This document shows, in pieces, positions 34,601 to 47,400 of a stretch of DNA of 64,000 bases; positions within the stretch are counted from its first letter, which is position 1, and every line of letters begins with the position of its first letter. The DNA lies in contig NC_092862.1 in NCBI RefSeq assembly GCF_032062135.1, positions 46,121,539-46,185,538 on the forward strand. The letters are read 5' to 3'. A program made the position numbers and the translations under genes. The DNA is from Pyxicephalus adspersus. Taxonomy: Eukaryota; Chordata; Amphibia; Anura; Pyxicephalidae. The notes beneath the pieces are model-generated. The model was not told the DNA's origin and searched no databases. It worked only from the letters and a program-made list of their open reading frames with translations.

Positions 34601-37600
34601 GTAATTCAGAAAAAAAACTACAATTGAGATTTAATAGCTTTAATCTACAGAACCTTATGCTACCCATACACGGTGGATAAACATCTGAAGACCTTTTGAA
34701 ATCTGTAATCACTGGACCCGTGATATTTGTGCATAGTAATCATAATGATCATCATGTCCCTCATCAGTGTAAGTGCATAAGCAGTTTTTACAGGCACATC
34801 CTATTCAGGTTTGATATACAGACTGTCTGCTTACTGGTGTTAGAGGCTTGATCATAGAGTTCTTTACCAAGTTGGTTAACATTCTTTCTGTGGTTCAGAT
34901 GCAGGAGTCGCTTGCAATGCTGACAGTTTTTGTCGTTGTTTGCCGTTTCAGTGAAGCAGTGGCATCTTTGCCTTATATACCTATAGAAAGAAGTTAGGTA
35001 CAGCCTGTATTTCTTTGAAAACAGGGAGATACCTCCAAACTGAATTGTCCATAGTATTTTGAAGGATTATTTCAGATGTTAAAGCAATTTGTAAATTGAG
35101 TGTTTCAGTTAAACTTATATATCACATTAAGAGACACAGTAAAATCTCCCCTAGCTTACCATAGCAACCCACAACAAACTAAACATTTTTATGTCCACAC
35201 TCAAAATCCTAAAGAAAAACAAGCTTTTGTTAGGTATATCCTAACTGACAAAATACTTACCTCTATTTTCACCTATTTAAAAATAATTAAAACCCTCAGT
35301 TGTATGAATTGTCTGAAAAGCTTTTGGAAGGTACTACATTACCCTACATTAAAATAAATTGTTTAAAGATGTTACATGACCAGTGACTAAGACATATAGT
35401 CACTGATTTTTATTGTGCTACTATTAGAAACTGGATGGTTTTCTAGTCAGACTGTAATAACTGGTAAGATTTATCACTAGATTAGGCACCCTTTAAAAAA
35501 ATTCATTTTCAAGCATAATGGAGGGAAAAGTTTTTAGCATGGGAGATCTTCCAGAATTTGTTCCAGTGATCCACCAAAATCTTGACATGCTTGTTTAAAT
35601 GTGGCAGATATCTATCACTATGTGCACAGGGAAATCTTTGGGAGTTTCCAAATAACAAAATAAGAATCCAAAAGTATTTTGTTTTTGTGTGTACATTGCA
35701 AAATACATATCGTGAAAACATTTTGATTAACCAAAAAGAAAAAAGTGTCACCTTTAGTATAAGCGGAATATGTATGAAAAATTGTTATGTGCTATTTTTT
35801 TTCCTGAACTTATTCATGCAAGTTACTGACTAACTGGAGCTGCTTAAGCATCTGGTACAACCTATTGCAAAACGGCCAGGAAATGCAGTTTTTTTTATAT
35901 CAAATTTAGGTGTTGTTTTGATATTATTTTTAATCAGAACTGTGTTCTTATGGTAAACCAGTGTTCTCCCCAGAAATTTTTTTCAGCCGGGTGTTAGGAA
36001 GCTGTAGCCGGGTGGTAAAAAAGGGGGTGTGGCAAAACACGGCAAATTTAGTGCTTCCAGTTGTTTATGCCATGGGTAATCAGTAACCTCTTATTTTTTC
36101 AGTGTTCTACCTTCTCCCAATTATTTGTTACAACGGGCAGGGAAACCCATTTTAATGGGCAGAGTGTTTTATGTTCTAATGATGCTGTAGTAATGAGATT
36201 GTAAGGGGAGAATGTGCTCGACTTGCACCTATATTTTCAGTTCTGTACCCCCACTCTTAGAGAAATTGGTATACAAAGAAGACAGTAGTTTTATAGGTAT
36301 AGATTTGTGACAGGTAGGTATATTTTTAGGGGCCCCACCCCAATGCTCCTTGCTATGTTTTTGGCTCCGGGGTCCCCAATTTGCACTTCCAATTTAGGAC
36401 TCCTAGTTGCACTTTCCTCAGAAACAGCAACCCCAAAGTTTAATTTTCATAACTTTTTACATTTGTGACCCCCATATCTTGAAATTCTTTAAAGCTGGGG
36501 GGCTGAAATTGTAGTAACTAGTATCTATGAGGGTCCCCTGTACAGCCTGAAAATTACAGGTCATTGTGACATACATATTAGGAGATATGGAGGTTTGTAC
36601 ACAAAGCTGTGAGGATGCAGAATTCACAGGCAGCTAGCAGTGGATACATTTCAAAGGCAGAAATCCGAGCTCGTGCTATGAGATGGGGGTGGGGCTGCCT
36701 GTGTTTCCTTCACATGAAGGCTGCACGGGAGGACACAGAGCAGCCTCACTGAGATCCGAGGATGAGAGCTGCCGAGAGCTGGGCGGGGTATTCAAATCAG
36801 CCGGGCGGAGCAACCAGCTAAAAACCTCTGGGCAGAACTATGGTAAACTGTACACTGTTGCCTGGTTCTGTCCTCTACCACACTCTTTATACAATCATAC
36901 ACATGAAGGAATAATTGTTTTCTAGTTTTATAAATTTTAAAAAAGAAACAAAAAACTTTGCCTCCCCAACTAGGTGAACCCTCTATATGTGTTTCACATG
37001 TACCTCCTCCCAGACACTTGATGCTGCAGCGAGAAGGTTTTTAGCATCAAAGGCAGTACTATTAAACTAGAAGTCAATAGACAGGACTAACTGTAGCCAG
37101 GTGCTGTCTGATAAGCTATAGGCCATATACGTGCTTAATCCCTTAGCCTTCTGTATAGTGCAAACAGGCACAACATAAAGGAGAGTGGGAACTCAATTCA
37201 GTAGCAGTGCAGCATCATTGCCACTCTTTTGCAGGCAGTTTAATAAGGTGGACTTTACTGGTGGGATTAACAGGTACTTGTGGGACTTGTCAAGCTGTAA
37301 ATGTAGATGCACCTATAAACTCTAAGATTCTAAGCTCTCCTGTGTCACTTTCTGTATCTGTTTCTCAATTGCAACCCCTATTTATTGTACAGTGCTGTGT
37401 AATATGTTGGTGCTATATAAATAATGTTTCTTCTTATTATTAATAATAATGGGATGAAGCTGCAATTTGTTTTTTGGTCTGCTTTCATTTAACCTAACAC
37501 TTCTTAATGTCCTGTCATTTTTTTTATTTTTTTTTTATTTTATTTTTTTGTAGAAATTGAGGATGACGAATTTGATGATGACTGTATACTAGTAGAGAAG

Positions 37601-38045
37601 GAGGCTCGCGGAAAAAGGCCAATCTTCGAATGTTTTTGGAATGGAAGGCTTATACCATATACCGCAGTTCACGAGTAAGCATTGTAATTTACAAGTGAAT
37701 CTTTGAGCATTCATCCCACAGGTTTGGTAGACATTCAAAAACCCAGTAACCTCCTGACTTGGGGAGTGTCGGATTTTTGAAAATTCTGTTTTTTTGTTTT
37801 TGGTTTTTTTTTAACTTACCTCCACGCACACACACCTCTCGCAGCACTGCGGACATCTGGAACAGTTCCAGGGAGCAGGCAACAGGGACGTTTCAGCATG
37901 TATTTAGTTTAGCAAACAAGACCTAAAAGCTGTGCTGTTAGTGGCCAAACATTGTACTGCAGTGCCTGTATTGTAAATGCGATCTGAAATGCATGCCGGG
38001 AAACAGAAGGATCTGGATTATTGATGACCAAGATGGGTGTCAATG

Positions 38046-38080
<35 letters not shown>

Positions 38081-38394
38081 TTCATTTTTTTCAGGGACTA
38101 TTGTGGGTTTGTTTTATCATATAAGGGTACTGATAAATTTGTCCATGTTAAGAATGAGTAAATGTAAGTTTCCAGACACTGGGGCTTTTTTATGCTTAGA
38201 ATAATTGTGTAGGTGTTTTCTTGTACTATGTGTATCATGTCAAATTGACAAAACAGGGTTATGACATCCTAACTATATTTTTCAACTGTAGAATGTCGTG
38301 TTAAGCTCTTTTTGTGTACTTCAATCATCTAGTTCTATTGTCTTTGGTTGTGTGTGTGTTGATGTATATGTGTGTATATCTGTGTGTAGATGTA

Positions 38395-38453
<59 letters not shown>

Positions 38454-41400
38454 TTTGGAATAGGTCCAACTTGGTATAAGTCCTGTTTGGACAAGAAAAA
38501 TCTTGCTTGGTATACAACCTTTGTGCTAGAATTTGTATGGGTCAAAATGAGTCATAACACCGCGCGCTACCCTTATTTACCTCTCTCAAGACAAAGCCAC
38601 AACTGCCCATGAGCGTCAGTATGTCAATTGCCACCATTCAGTGAACAAACCGTGCTAAAACTGTCTGTGAATTACATAACATCTCCTTTTCCCTTCTCAG
38701 CACCATCCTAGTAGGCACTCAACTCCTCTCAGTAAGGCAAAGGGAGGTTACATTTTCATTTATTTCATCTAATTGCTTTTGTATTTATGTATTTTAGTAT
38801 TAGACAGTGTTTAAATTATTCTATACAACCCCATCAATGTATAATATGCCAATAACAATCACATTTTTTTTTCATGGGAACAAATGAATCATATTCCTTT
38901 TAATTCTTATGGGAAAAATTTGTTTGGTATAAATCGGATTATTTAAAATGGATTAAGGATTTATACCAAAGGACCACTGTGTATATATGTCTATATATAA
39001 ATATTCTAGAGCACTTGACAAAAAACATGCCCTATGTGTACAGTTTGATTTATTTTCATTGTATATTACAGATTAACAACATACTTTTTGTTTTCTTACA
39101 GTCTTCATACTCTTGAAATAAGTAAAAACAAGTATTTGTTTTATGTATTTTCAAATAGTTTTGACTGGTGTGCTGTTCCTAAAAAAAGAGGAATTATTCC
39201 TTATGAGTGCTATAACAGAATATCTGGAGTGCTATTTACAAATGACAAGTTTGAAGTGAGCACAAATAAACTAACTTTCTTGGATTTGGGATTAAAACTA
39301 CAGGACAAAAATACACTTTTTACAAGAATATCAAATGGACAAGTGAGTATTTAGCTTATGTTCTATTTCCTAAAATTCAAAAACCTATATTTTTTGTTTA
39401 ATACAGCAGTTTGAGATTTGAAGATACTTGCCTATCTATTAAGCTCTTTTATTGTTATGTATCAATCTATTAACATTCACCTTTGCTCTAGTAATAATCC
39501 AGAAATTAAGAGCAGTCCTGCCCATTTGATAAAGCAGTAACACCTAATTGCATCATCAATAATATAGCCCAGATAAAAAAAGATATATATATATATATAT
39601 ATATATAACAAGAATATAAAACCATTCTGTGTTACAATAAATGTTATATATAAAAAGGGAAGTAATGCTGAATAGAATATGATGAAAGTAGATTAGAAAT
39701 CTTTCTATTCTGAGTTGTTACCCTTTATATTTTTTGCTGCCCAGAAATACTTCCTTCATGCTGTTTTCTGTTATTGATGTTACAATTAGGTAATGAGATT
39801 GCAAAAATATGATAGGAACCACCATGGTTTTGATTACCTGTTCTTCTGTGTGAGATTTTGGAACCATACACTTAAAGACAACTGGCTGGTTTTGTGAGTA
39901 AACTTCTGCCAAGTAGGGTAGAGGGAGCTGACCATCTTGCTGCTAGCACAGTATTTAGCCTAGTGCAACGTATTACTAAGTGCTGTACAATAAATAGGGA
40001 TTGCAAATAATAGACCAATACAAACAATAACACAAGAGCAAGAGAAGACCCTGCACGAATGAGCTTTCAATATAAGAGGAGGGGGAAGTAGCACGCAGTA
40101 GGAGGGAGGAAGTCTTGTTACTGCATATCTGTACTTCTGGCAGAGCATCGTTGACATTCTTACTGGAGTGCTGCCTGCAGTGGCTGGACCAGATGTGTCC
40201 ATTGGTCTTGATTTTGAGACTTGAGATAAGATTTTGGGTGCCTTATACATTCCTTCTGCTGCAGGAAGCTGCAGTCCTATTGGAGGAAAGAAGATGTCTA
40301 ACAAATAAAACCAAATTTTTCATGACACTGTGGAAAGGTATTTAAAAGCTTAGTGTTTAGGAAATGGAACTTTGTGTCAGACATTCCTGGAGTTCAGTTT
40401 TAAAGGTAAACCAACATAGCCATAAAGATTTGTGTTCAGCCCCTATATAGATCAGGTTGGTGAGCTCCCGAACAGAGTAGGAGTATCCCGGCTTCAGTAT
40501 CTTTCTGATACTCCTACTCTGTTCCTGTGTCTCATAAAGTTTTAAGGATTTTTTTTCAGCAATGTTTTGTGTTTTTAGCTTTTCTTGTATTCTAATCTAA
40601 TAAAATAGTATGTAAAACATGAAATGACAAAGTATAAATTTGTGTGTTTTTGTTTCTACCAGGAGCAGAGAGTAAAAATTGACAGAGAATTTGCAACATG
40701 GTTAAAAAACTGTCATGAAAAATATGACAAGCAAATTAAGTTTTCTGGCTTTAAAGGAATAATTACTCGTCAGGACATTTCTTCAAAACGCATGCAAACT
40801 CCTTGGGCAGAATATACATCCATAGAATGGGATGGGAAGACCTACAAGACTGGACAACTGGTAAGTTATATTTTTATTGTTCAGGATGTTTTACTGTGGA
40901 AATATGTTTCTTCAGTCAATCCTGTTTAATATAACATTAGTTATTATTGTTTCTATAGTGTTTCTTCTTTTTTGATTATATTGTGCTTGTTTTTTTTCTG
41001 TTGTCTTTCATGTTATGATGTAGATGTTGTCCTATTTTTTATATATTAAAATAATGAGAATATATTTATAAACAATAGAATGTACCAATAATACATACTT
41101 AGTTCATGCACAGTCCAAACAGACATCCAGCAGTACAAATACAAAAAGCTTTTTGATTCTATAGAATGAGTTCAGCCGAGACGAGGGGGAGAGACCTGTG
41201 CCCTCTGGAGCTTACAATGTAGAGGGGAGTGGGGGACAAAGGGAAGGTAAAAATTTTGTGAGGTTTTAGAACAATTTCATTGCATTGCATTCAGTTAAAT
41301 TTAAAAAAAAATGTTATTGTTCCAACAACATAATTAAAAAGATTAAGAGCTGTGTGTCTATAAATGAATCCCAGGCTAACATATAACCACTAGTTTCACA

Positions 41401-44400
41401 AAAAAAAAAATAGCAATATGGTTTAGTATTATACTAGGTTAGCGATGGCGGTAGGGTGTCCCATCCTACGCTTTTCGCCCATACCGGGCTTCCTCAGGGG
41501 TAAGGGGAGACTTAGTGTTATTGTTGGGTCTTTTTACCGCATTAAGAGTAGTGGGACCGATATCTATTTGGACGTACTGCTGGTGTTTCCAAATGTCCGA
41601 GTGGAGTGAACGGTATGATAGAAGCTTGAAATGTTTATTCCAGGACCTTCATATGCACAATGGTTATGTAGTGGTATGTGGGTGAGCTTCAGGCAGCCAT
41701 TCCAAAAGGGGACCCCTTTTGGACAGCTGCCTGCAGCTCACCCACATACCACAACTAAAAAACTTCATACGAGAAGACAACACTTTTTCCCCTGCTGTAT
41801 TACTGTCATTTACTTCCACTAAGACACCTTTCACTCCACTCGGACATCTGGAAACACCAGCAGTACATCCAAATTAATATCGGTCTCACTATCAAATCAC
41901 TTACAAGTAGCAATTTGGTATCATAAGGCTCTTAATGCGGTTAAGAGCCCCAGCAATAACACTAGGTCTCCCCTTATCCCTGAGGAAGCCCAGTACGGGT
42001 GAAACGCATCGGGTGGGACACCTTACCTAGTATGACACTAAACGATATTGCTATTTTCTTTGCAAAACTAGTGGTTATATGTTAGCCTAGGATTCATTTA
42101 TAGAGACACAGCTCTAAATCTTTTAAATATTGTTGTTAGAACAATAAAATGTTGTGTTTTTAAATTTAACTCTGGTTGCCCTTCAAAAGCCTGGCTTTCC
42201 CTCCCTCCTCTTCTTCTCTTCCTCCCACAGATACACGATATGTAATCACAGGCTGGGCAAATAGGAGTCCACTCCTCTTTGATTATTCATTGGGGCTTTT
42301 CTTTCAGGTGGAACAAACTAACAAACCTTAGTTGATTGATTGTCACAAATTGTTTCTAGCTATTCCATAATATGTTCCAACAAATGGTGAACTCTCTACT
42401 CCAATCTGGAAGGTTATTTATAGGCTTTATTTAGAAATAGATGGGTTCATTGTTCTTATTCAAAGATCCTTTGAGGGTGATTTTAATTTTATTCTGGTCC
42501 AGTATTGTCCATGTATCGATAACAAAAAACCCAAATTGTTTCACAGTGTAAACATGTGCTATGGACTTTTTTTTTTTTTATTTGTTTTTTCATTGGTATA
42601 ATTAGCCCCTTTTCCTTTCTGTTACAGGTAAAAACAGTCAAAACAGTGCCAATACTTTATGGAAGAATTTTAAAATTTCTTCTTTATGGAAATCATGAAG
42701 AAGATGTTTATTCTACAGGAGGGGAAGTTCTCATTGCTTTGGTAAGTATTGTGCAGTATTGATGTCTTGCTACCTAAAGGAATTGCCTGTCTTGTATTTC
42801 CAAACATTGTACGCATTCCTTAGTTAGAGGAAGAGCACAGGCATGCAATTGGTATTTGTGTTCAAATGTATTCAACTCTTGCAACTAGATTTATAAAGGG
42901 TCTCTTTAAATATTGCTATTTTATAATGCAAAGCTGGTGGCTACAGAACTGATTACTGTTTTCAAGTTGTGGCCTTTTTGACCAGTCACCAGCGCATGTA
43001 TTTCAGCTTTGTGTTGATGGGGGGTGTAAGTTGTGGCAAATATTAAATGTGCTTCTACCTAAATAGGTGCAACTCTTGTAATTTTGTTGACCTATAAAGT
43101 CCAGATTGAGAAACGCTTGTGTATGTTGGTTTAGACATTTGACTTGAAGACTGTAGGTTGTTTTTTTTAGTTAGTGATAAGTGATCACTAATTAGTGATT
43201 GTAAATTCAAAGAATATAGCACTACATGGTTACTCTTTGGGAAGATAAAAGGTGGCAGAGAAAAACTAAGCTTTCTTTGAAAATATATTTTTGTTTATAT
43301 GTAAAGTTCTGCTCAACAAAAAGCTAAAATTTCTTCTCTAACACAAATCCTTGGTTTGTTGCTATATTCAAGAAGCCAGTTATCATGTTTCATGTTGGTA
43401 TAGAACACTGTTTGCCCTATACTGTATTTTACCCATTGCAGTGTTCTCCCCAGAAATTTTTTTCAGCCGGGTGGTAGGAAGCTGTAGGTGGGTGGTAAAA
43501 AAAGGGGGTGTGGCAAAACACGGCAAATTTAGTGCACCCAGTTGTTTATGTCATGGGTAATCAGTAACCTCTTATTGTTTCAGTGTTCTACCTTCTCCCA
43601 ATTATTTGTAACAACTTTGTAATGCCTGCCCCATTAGTATATCCAATTTTTCTATTCTATGTATTTTGCCACAACTGTCCTATGCCGTGTATTGTGACCC
43701 AACTTACTAGTGTTCTAAGTTTTAAGAGTGCATTCCTTTGTAGTAGTGTAATAGTACATTGTGACATACATATTAGGAGATATGGAGGTTTGTATACAGA
43801 GCTGTGAGGATGCAGAATGACATGCACACTTTATACACACTGGATACATTTCATTTTTTTTTAAACAGTAATCCGAGCTGTGTGCTATGAGATGGGGGCG
43901 GGGCTGCCTGTGTCTCTTTCACATGTAGGCTGAGCTGCATGCTCACCTCTCCAGCAGCAGCAATCCTCTGAACGGATGGCACACAGCAGCCTGAGATCCG
44001 TGCATCCGAGGATGAGAGCTGCCGAGAGCTGGGCGGGGTATTCAACCTCTGGGGAGAACTATGCATTGTTTCAACAGCATGCTGGAGATGAGGGGAATCC
44101 CTGGGTTCCTTGTTACAATTTTTTTGTGTGCTTTAGGAAAAGGGATTTGGGACCCACAAATACCTATGTCCCAAAAACTGCTACCAGACGACCTGTCCTT
44201 CTTTTTGCTGCACAACAATTTCCTCCTTCAAAATAGCTTGTGGATAGAAAAATGAAAATTTTAATAAAATAATACACCTCTAAGCACCTCCTGTACTATA
44301 TGGTTCTTTTAGCAGGAGTTTTTTAACTTGAAAGAGCAAAAGGACCTTTGGTGAATCCCAGAGTCACACAACACAATGGTTGGCTCCCCTCCCTCTCGTT

Positions 44401-47400
44401 TTATTATTCTCTCTATTTCTTTGGTCTTATCTTCCCCTAAGTGGATTCCTCAGCTTTTTCATTTTACATGAAACTTGTTTTGACATTTTTTGCTCTTAAC
44501 ACTTAGTAGTAGCCTTGTTTATTTCAAGGTGCATAGCTCTCTTCTTATTTTAAGTCTGACATATAGAAAAGCTTCAACGGGATGGATTGATGACGGTATT
44601 CAGTTAGTTGGTCTGCTTCGTATTGAACCATAGGGTTGTTGTTTCAAGGGGCTGGCTTGAATCACCTCCTTTAGGAGCCTTTTTACTAAGGGACCCATTC
44701 CTTGGTAACCTTAGGGTGTTATTTTTCTTATTGCCTTTTTATGCAAACATCAGCACTTTTCCAATTTTACAATGTTCCTAGGATTTTTACTTTTGTAAAA
44801 AAAATGAAATCTAGATGGGGTTTAAAATGTAATTAGTATTAAATTATATCAGCAAATACCGAACGACACAAGCCTCACTTTTTTGTATAAAGTCATGTAT
44901 TTAACGGTGTATTTATACATATTGTTCCGTTTTTCTTTTCTATATCTTTTGAGTGTTTACTAGATTTTGACACACACATGCTGATCTACATGCCTTTAGT
45001 ATATGTCGATATTGTTATATACTTTTTTTAAGTTGTTGTCCTTTATTCAGAGTGAGTAATAAGTGAGAAACAATAATATCTAGTTTACAAATGTTTCCAT
45101 CTTTCATCTTTTTTTGATGACCCACTTATTATTAGGAGCCAAAAGAGGTGCATGATGAAACGAAAAGTGTGCCTATTTCAAAACTTGATCGTAATGCTAA
45201 CTTGGCTATTATCAAGAAGTACATGGAAGATGAAATGGCAAGGTATGAACCTATTTTTTATGATTTCTTGTGGATGAGGTTGAAGGATATATATATATTT
45301 TAACATGGAAATTATTTTCCAGATTTCCTTACACTCTAGCAGTGACATGGCCTGATGGAGATGCATTGGTGGAGAATGAAGAGAGGTTTGCTGGAACACC
45401 TATTGGTAAGAAATTTTAAAATGTTTTAATGTAAGCTAATGTCTGATTTAATGCAATCTTATCATTATAACTTGAGAAGGTACTTAAGGATAGAAATGTG
45501 TTCCCAAAGTCACTAAGCTCTCACTGAACAGATTTTCATGCCTGCAGAATAGCTGCCTTGCAGATTCAACCAGGATTCTCAGCAGATGCTCCATATTGTT
45601 CAGGGGAACGCCGGCCTTAACCCTCAAGGCGACAGTTTGAAAGTTACAAGAATACATTTCCTGGACCTAGAGTGCAACAATTTATTCTCATAACATTTTA
45701 GTACATTTCATTCAAGCAAGATAACCTGTATTAAATAAAGAACTAATAAAGAAAATAAATGAAAAGCAGGGCTTTTGGCATATTGGTGTTTGTACTTTAA
45801 ATAATTGATTTGTATCAAACAGCCATATAGTGTAGAATTGTGAAATGTACCATCAAAAAGGGTTGTTTAGTATACAAAAATGTTTTAATACAGATAAGAT
45901 ATACACAGATTCTCGATTTAGGAGTGATCAGCAGGTACTAATATCGCCCCAATCCCAGCGCACTTTGCCAAACGGCTTCCTCGGGGGATTTTCAGAGACC
46001 TTTTACTGTACTAATAGGTCAGTTACAAAGAATATAATAGAATATATTCAATAACAGAATTATTCAGCATGAAAACATAAGCATGTCCTGAAGTGACAGA
46101 GTATGCAGTACAAATTAGTATGTATGGTGCTTATATGTGTTCCCATGTACTGCATTTAATATTTAGCACAAGAAAACATTTCCAACATGTTCGTATGCAT
46201 TGCGTTCAAGATATAAAGCACACCGTGAATTCTACCAATTAAACATCCGATATACATATATATATCAGAATACATTGTATTGGTATCAAGAAACAAATAA
46301 TGTTTTAATTGACAAAAAGTATATGCACACAGAAAAAAAATGTGTGGTTGATGTAGTGTGCATATAGTGGAATAGGGCTTTTAGATCAAGGTTTTAGAGT
46401 TCAATAATATTCTTTTTCGAATGATTTGTATTAATGGGTTGGTGGATATATATTTCTTTATGATTCAAACAATGGGTTACAACTTACTTTTGAATGATCA
46501 CTTGGTCACATAGAGAATAGTAATTTGATCACATTGATGCAGCAAGATAATACTGTTTGCCTACCTGGAAAAAGAGTAATGTGTTTAAATATTATCTAAG
46601 TGGAGGTACAGTTGAGAAAGAGGAAGATAGGTTTTTCATAATTAAAATAAAAAAGACTTTGTCCAGTTACAAATGACTTGCATGTAAAATTATAGCTGAA
46701 GGTTCATACCCTCATAGGGATTAATCTTAAGAGTAGGAGAATGGATAAAACAGGTTTTCCTTGGTTACCTCCTAAGGTAAAAAAAGTGATTAAATAATTC
46801 AAAGAAAGCCACTGGGTGAGGATATTATAAAAAGACATCAGAGTGTTTGGCTCTAGAGACCTACTTGTTGCTGCTTGTATGAGACAAGAATAAGGCTGGG
46901 GATCCTGATTGGTTCTGTCCATTTAGAAAAAGGCTGCCAGCAAGGTTCCTTGACTTTTTATGTGAATAGCTGGCGTCCTGGACAGAACGGTGCACATGTG
47001 TGGCACATGCACAGAGTTGTGTGGGCGGTTTGGCGCTCATCAGGTCAACACCCTGATCCTCTCATGGGTGGTGATGAGAATGTCGACCATCCCCGCTATG
47101 TCTGCTCTGGGCCCGTGAGAAGTACAGGGTTGGGCAGAGCCTGATACAGCATGTTTCTATGGTTTTACAGTATTATTAACAAATATAATACACAATCAGT
47201 GATCTATGATATAATATAGTATTTAGGATACAGTAATATTTACAATGCATAATTAATGATACAGTATCATAAATATTAAGCAGTACATTGTTCACAATTG
47301 GTACTTGTAACAACTGGAATGATTATGGTCCTATGAACATTATTGCTTAGATCCTAAAATACGAAAAGGGGAAATAATTGTGGAATATAAAAGTATGCAT

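Larger units (their letters stand above)
34071..37553 (+). other. SMCHD1: SMCHD1 intron 10
   Basis: Contains the best-bounded family-B element (35959-36840) and a frog-type short repeat (37320-37449). Positions 34080-35950 contain only short frames with no match. The intron ends in a long T-tract before the acceptor. Confidence 0.8.
41291..42172. mobile_element. Foldback (inverted-repeat) element with hammerhead-like boxes in both arms
   Basis: The left arm (41291 to about 41713) and right arm (about 41714-42172) are reverse complements over nearly their whole length. Examples are cataaccactagttt / aaaactagtggttat, tgctggtgtttcc / ggaaacaccagca and ggtatgtgggtgagct / agctcacccacatac. The arms meet at ccaaaaggggaccccttttgg. 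There are no open frames. Each arm carries CTGAGGA-stem-GAAA, the box found in Penelope-like element terminal repeats. Interpreted as head-to-head Penelope-type terminal repeats or a foldback derivative (inference). Confidence 0.85.
40861..42627 (+). other. SMCHD1: SMCHD1 intron 13
   Basis: About 41150-41240 is a partial inverted frog-type short repeat (gagcttacaatgtagaggg). Positions 41291-42172 are a foldback element listed separately. The rest is unremarkable. Confidence 0.8.

Noticed and set aside
38298..38612. Open frames on both strands with YIYIYI tracts
   Set aside because: They are translations of the (TG)n/(TA)n microsatellite.
40470..40524. Hairpin considered as a microRNA precursor
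   Set aside because: Stem is only 18 bp with no extension of pairing; pre-miRNA stems are normally longer.
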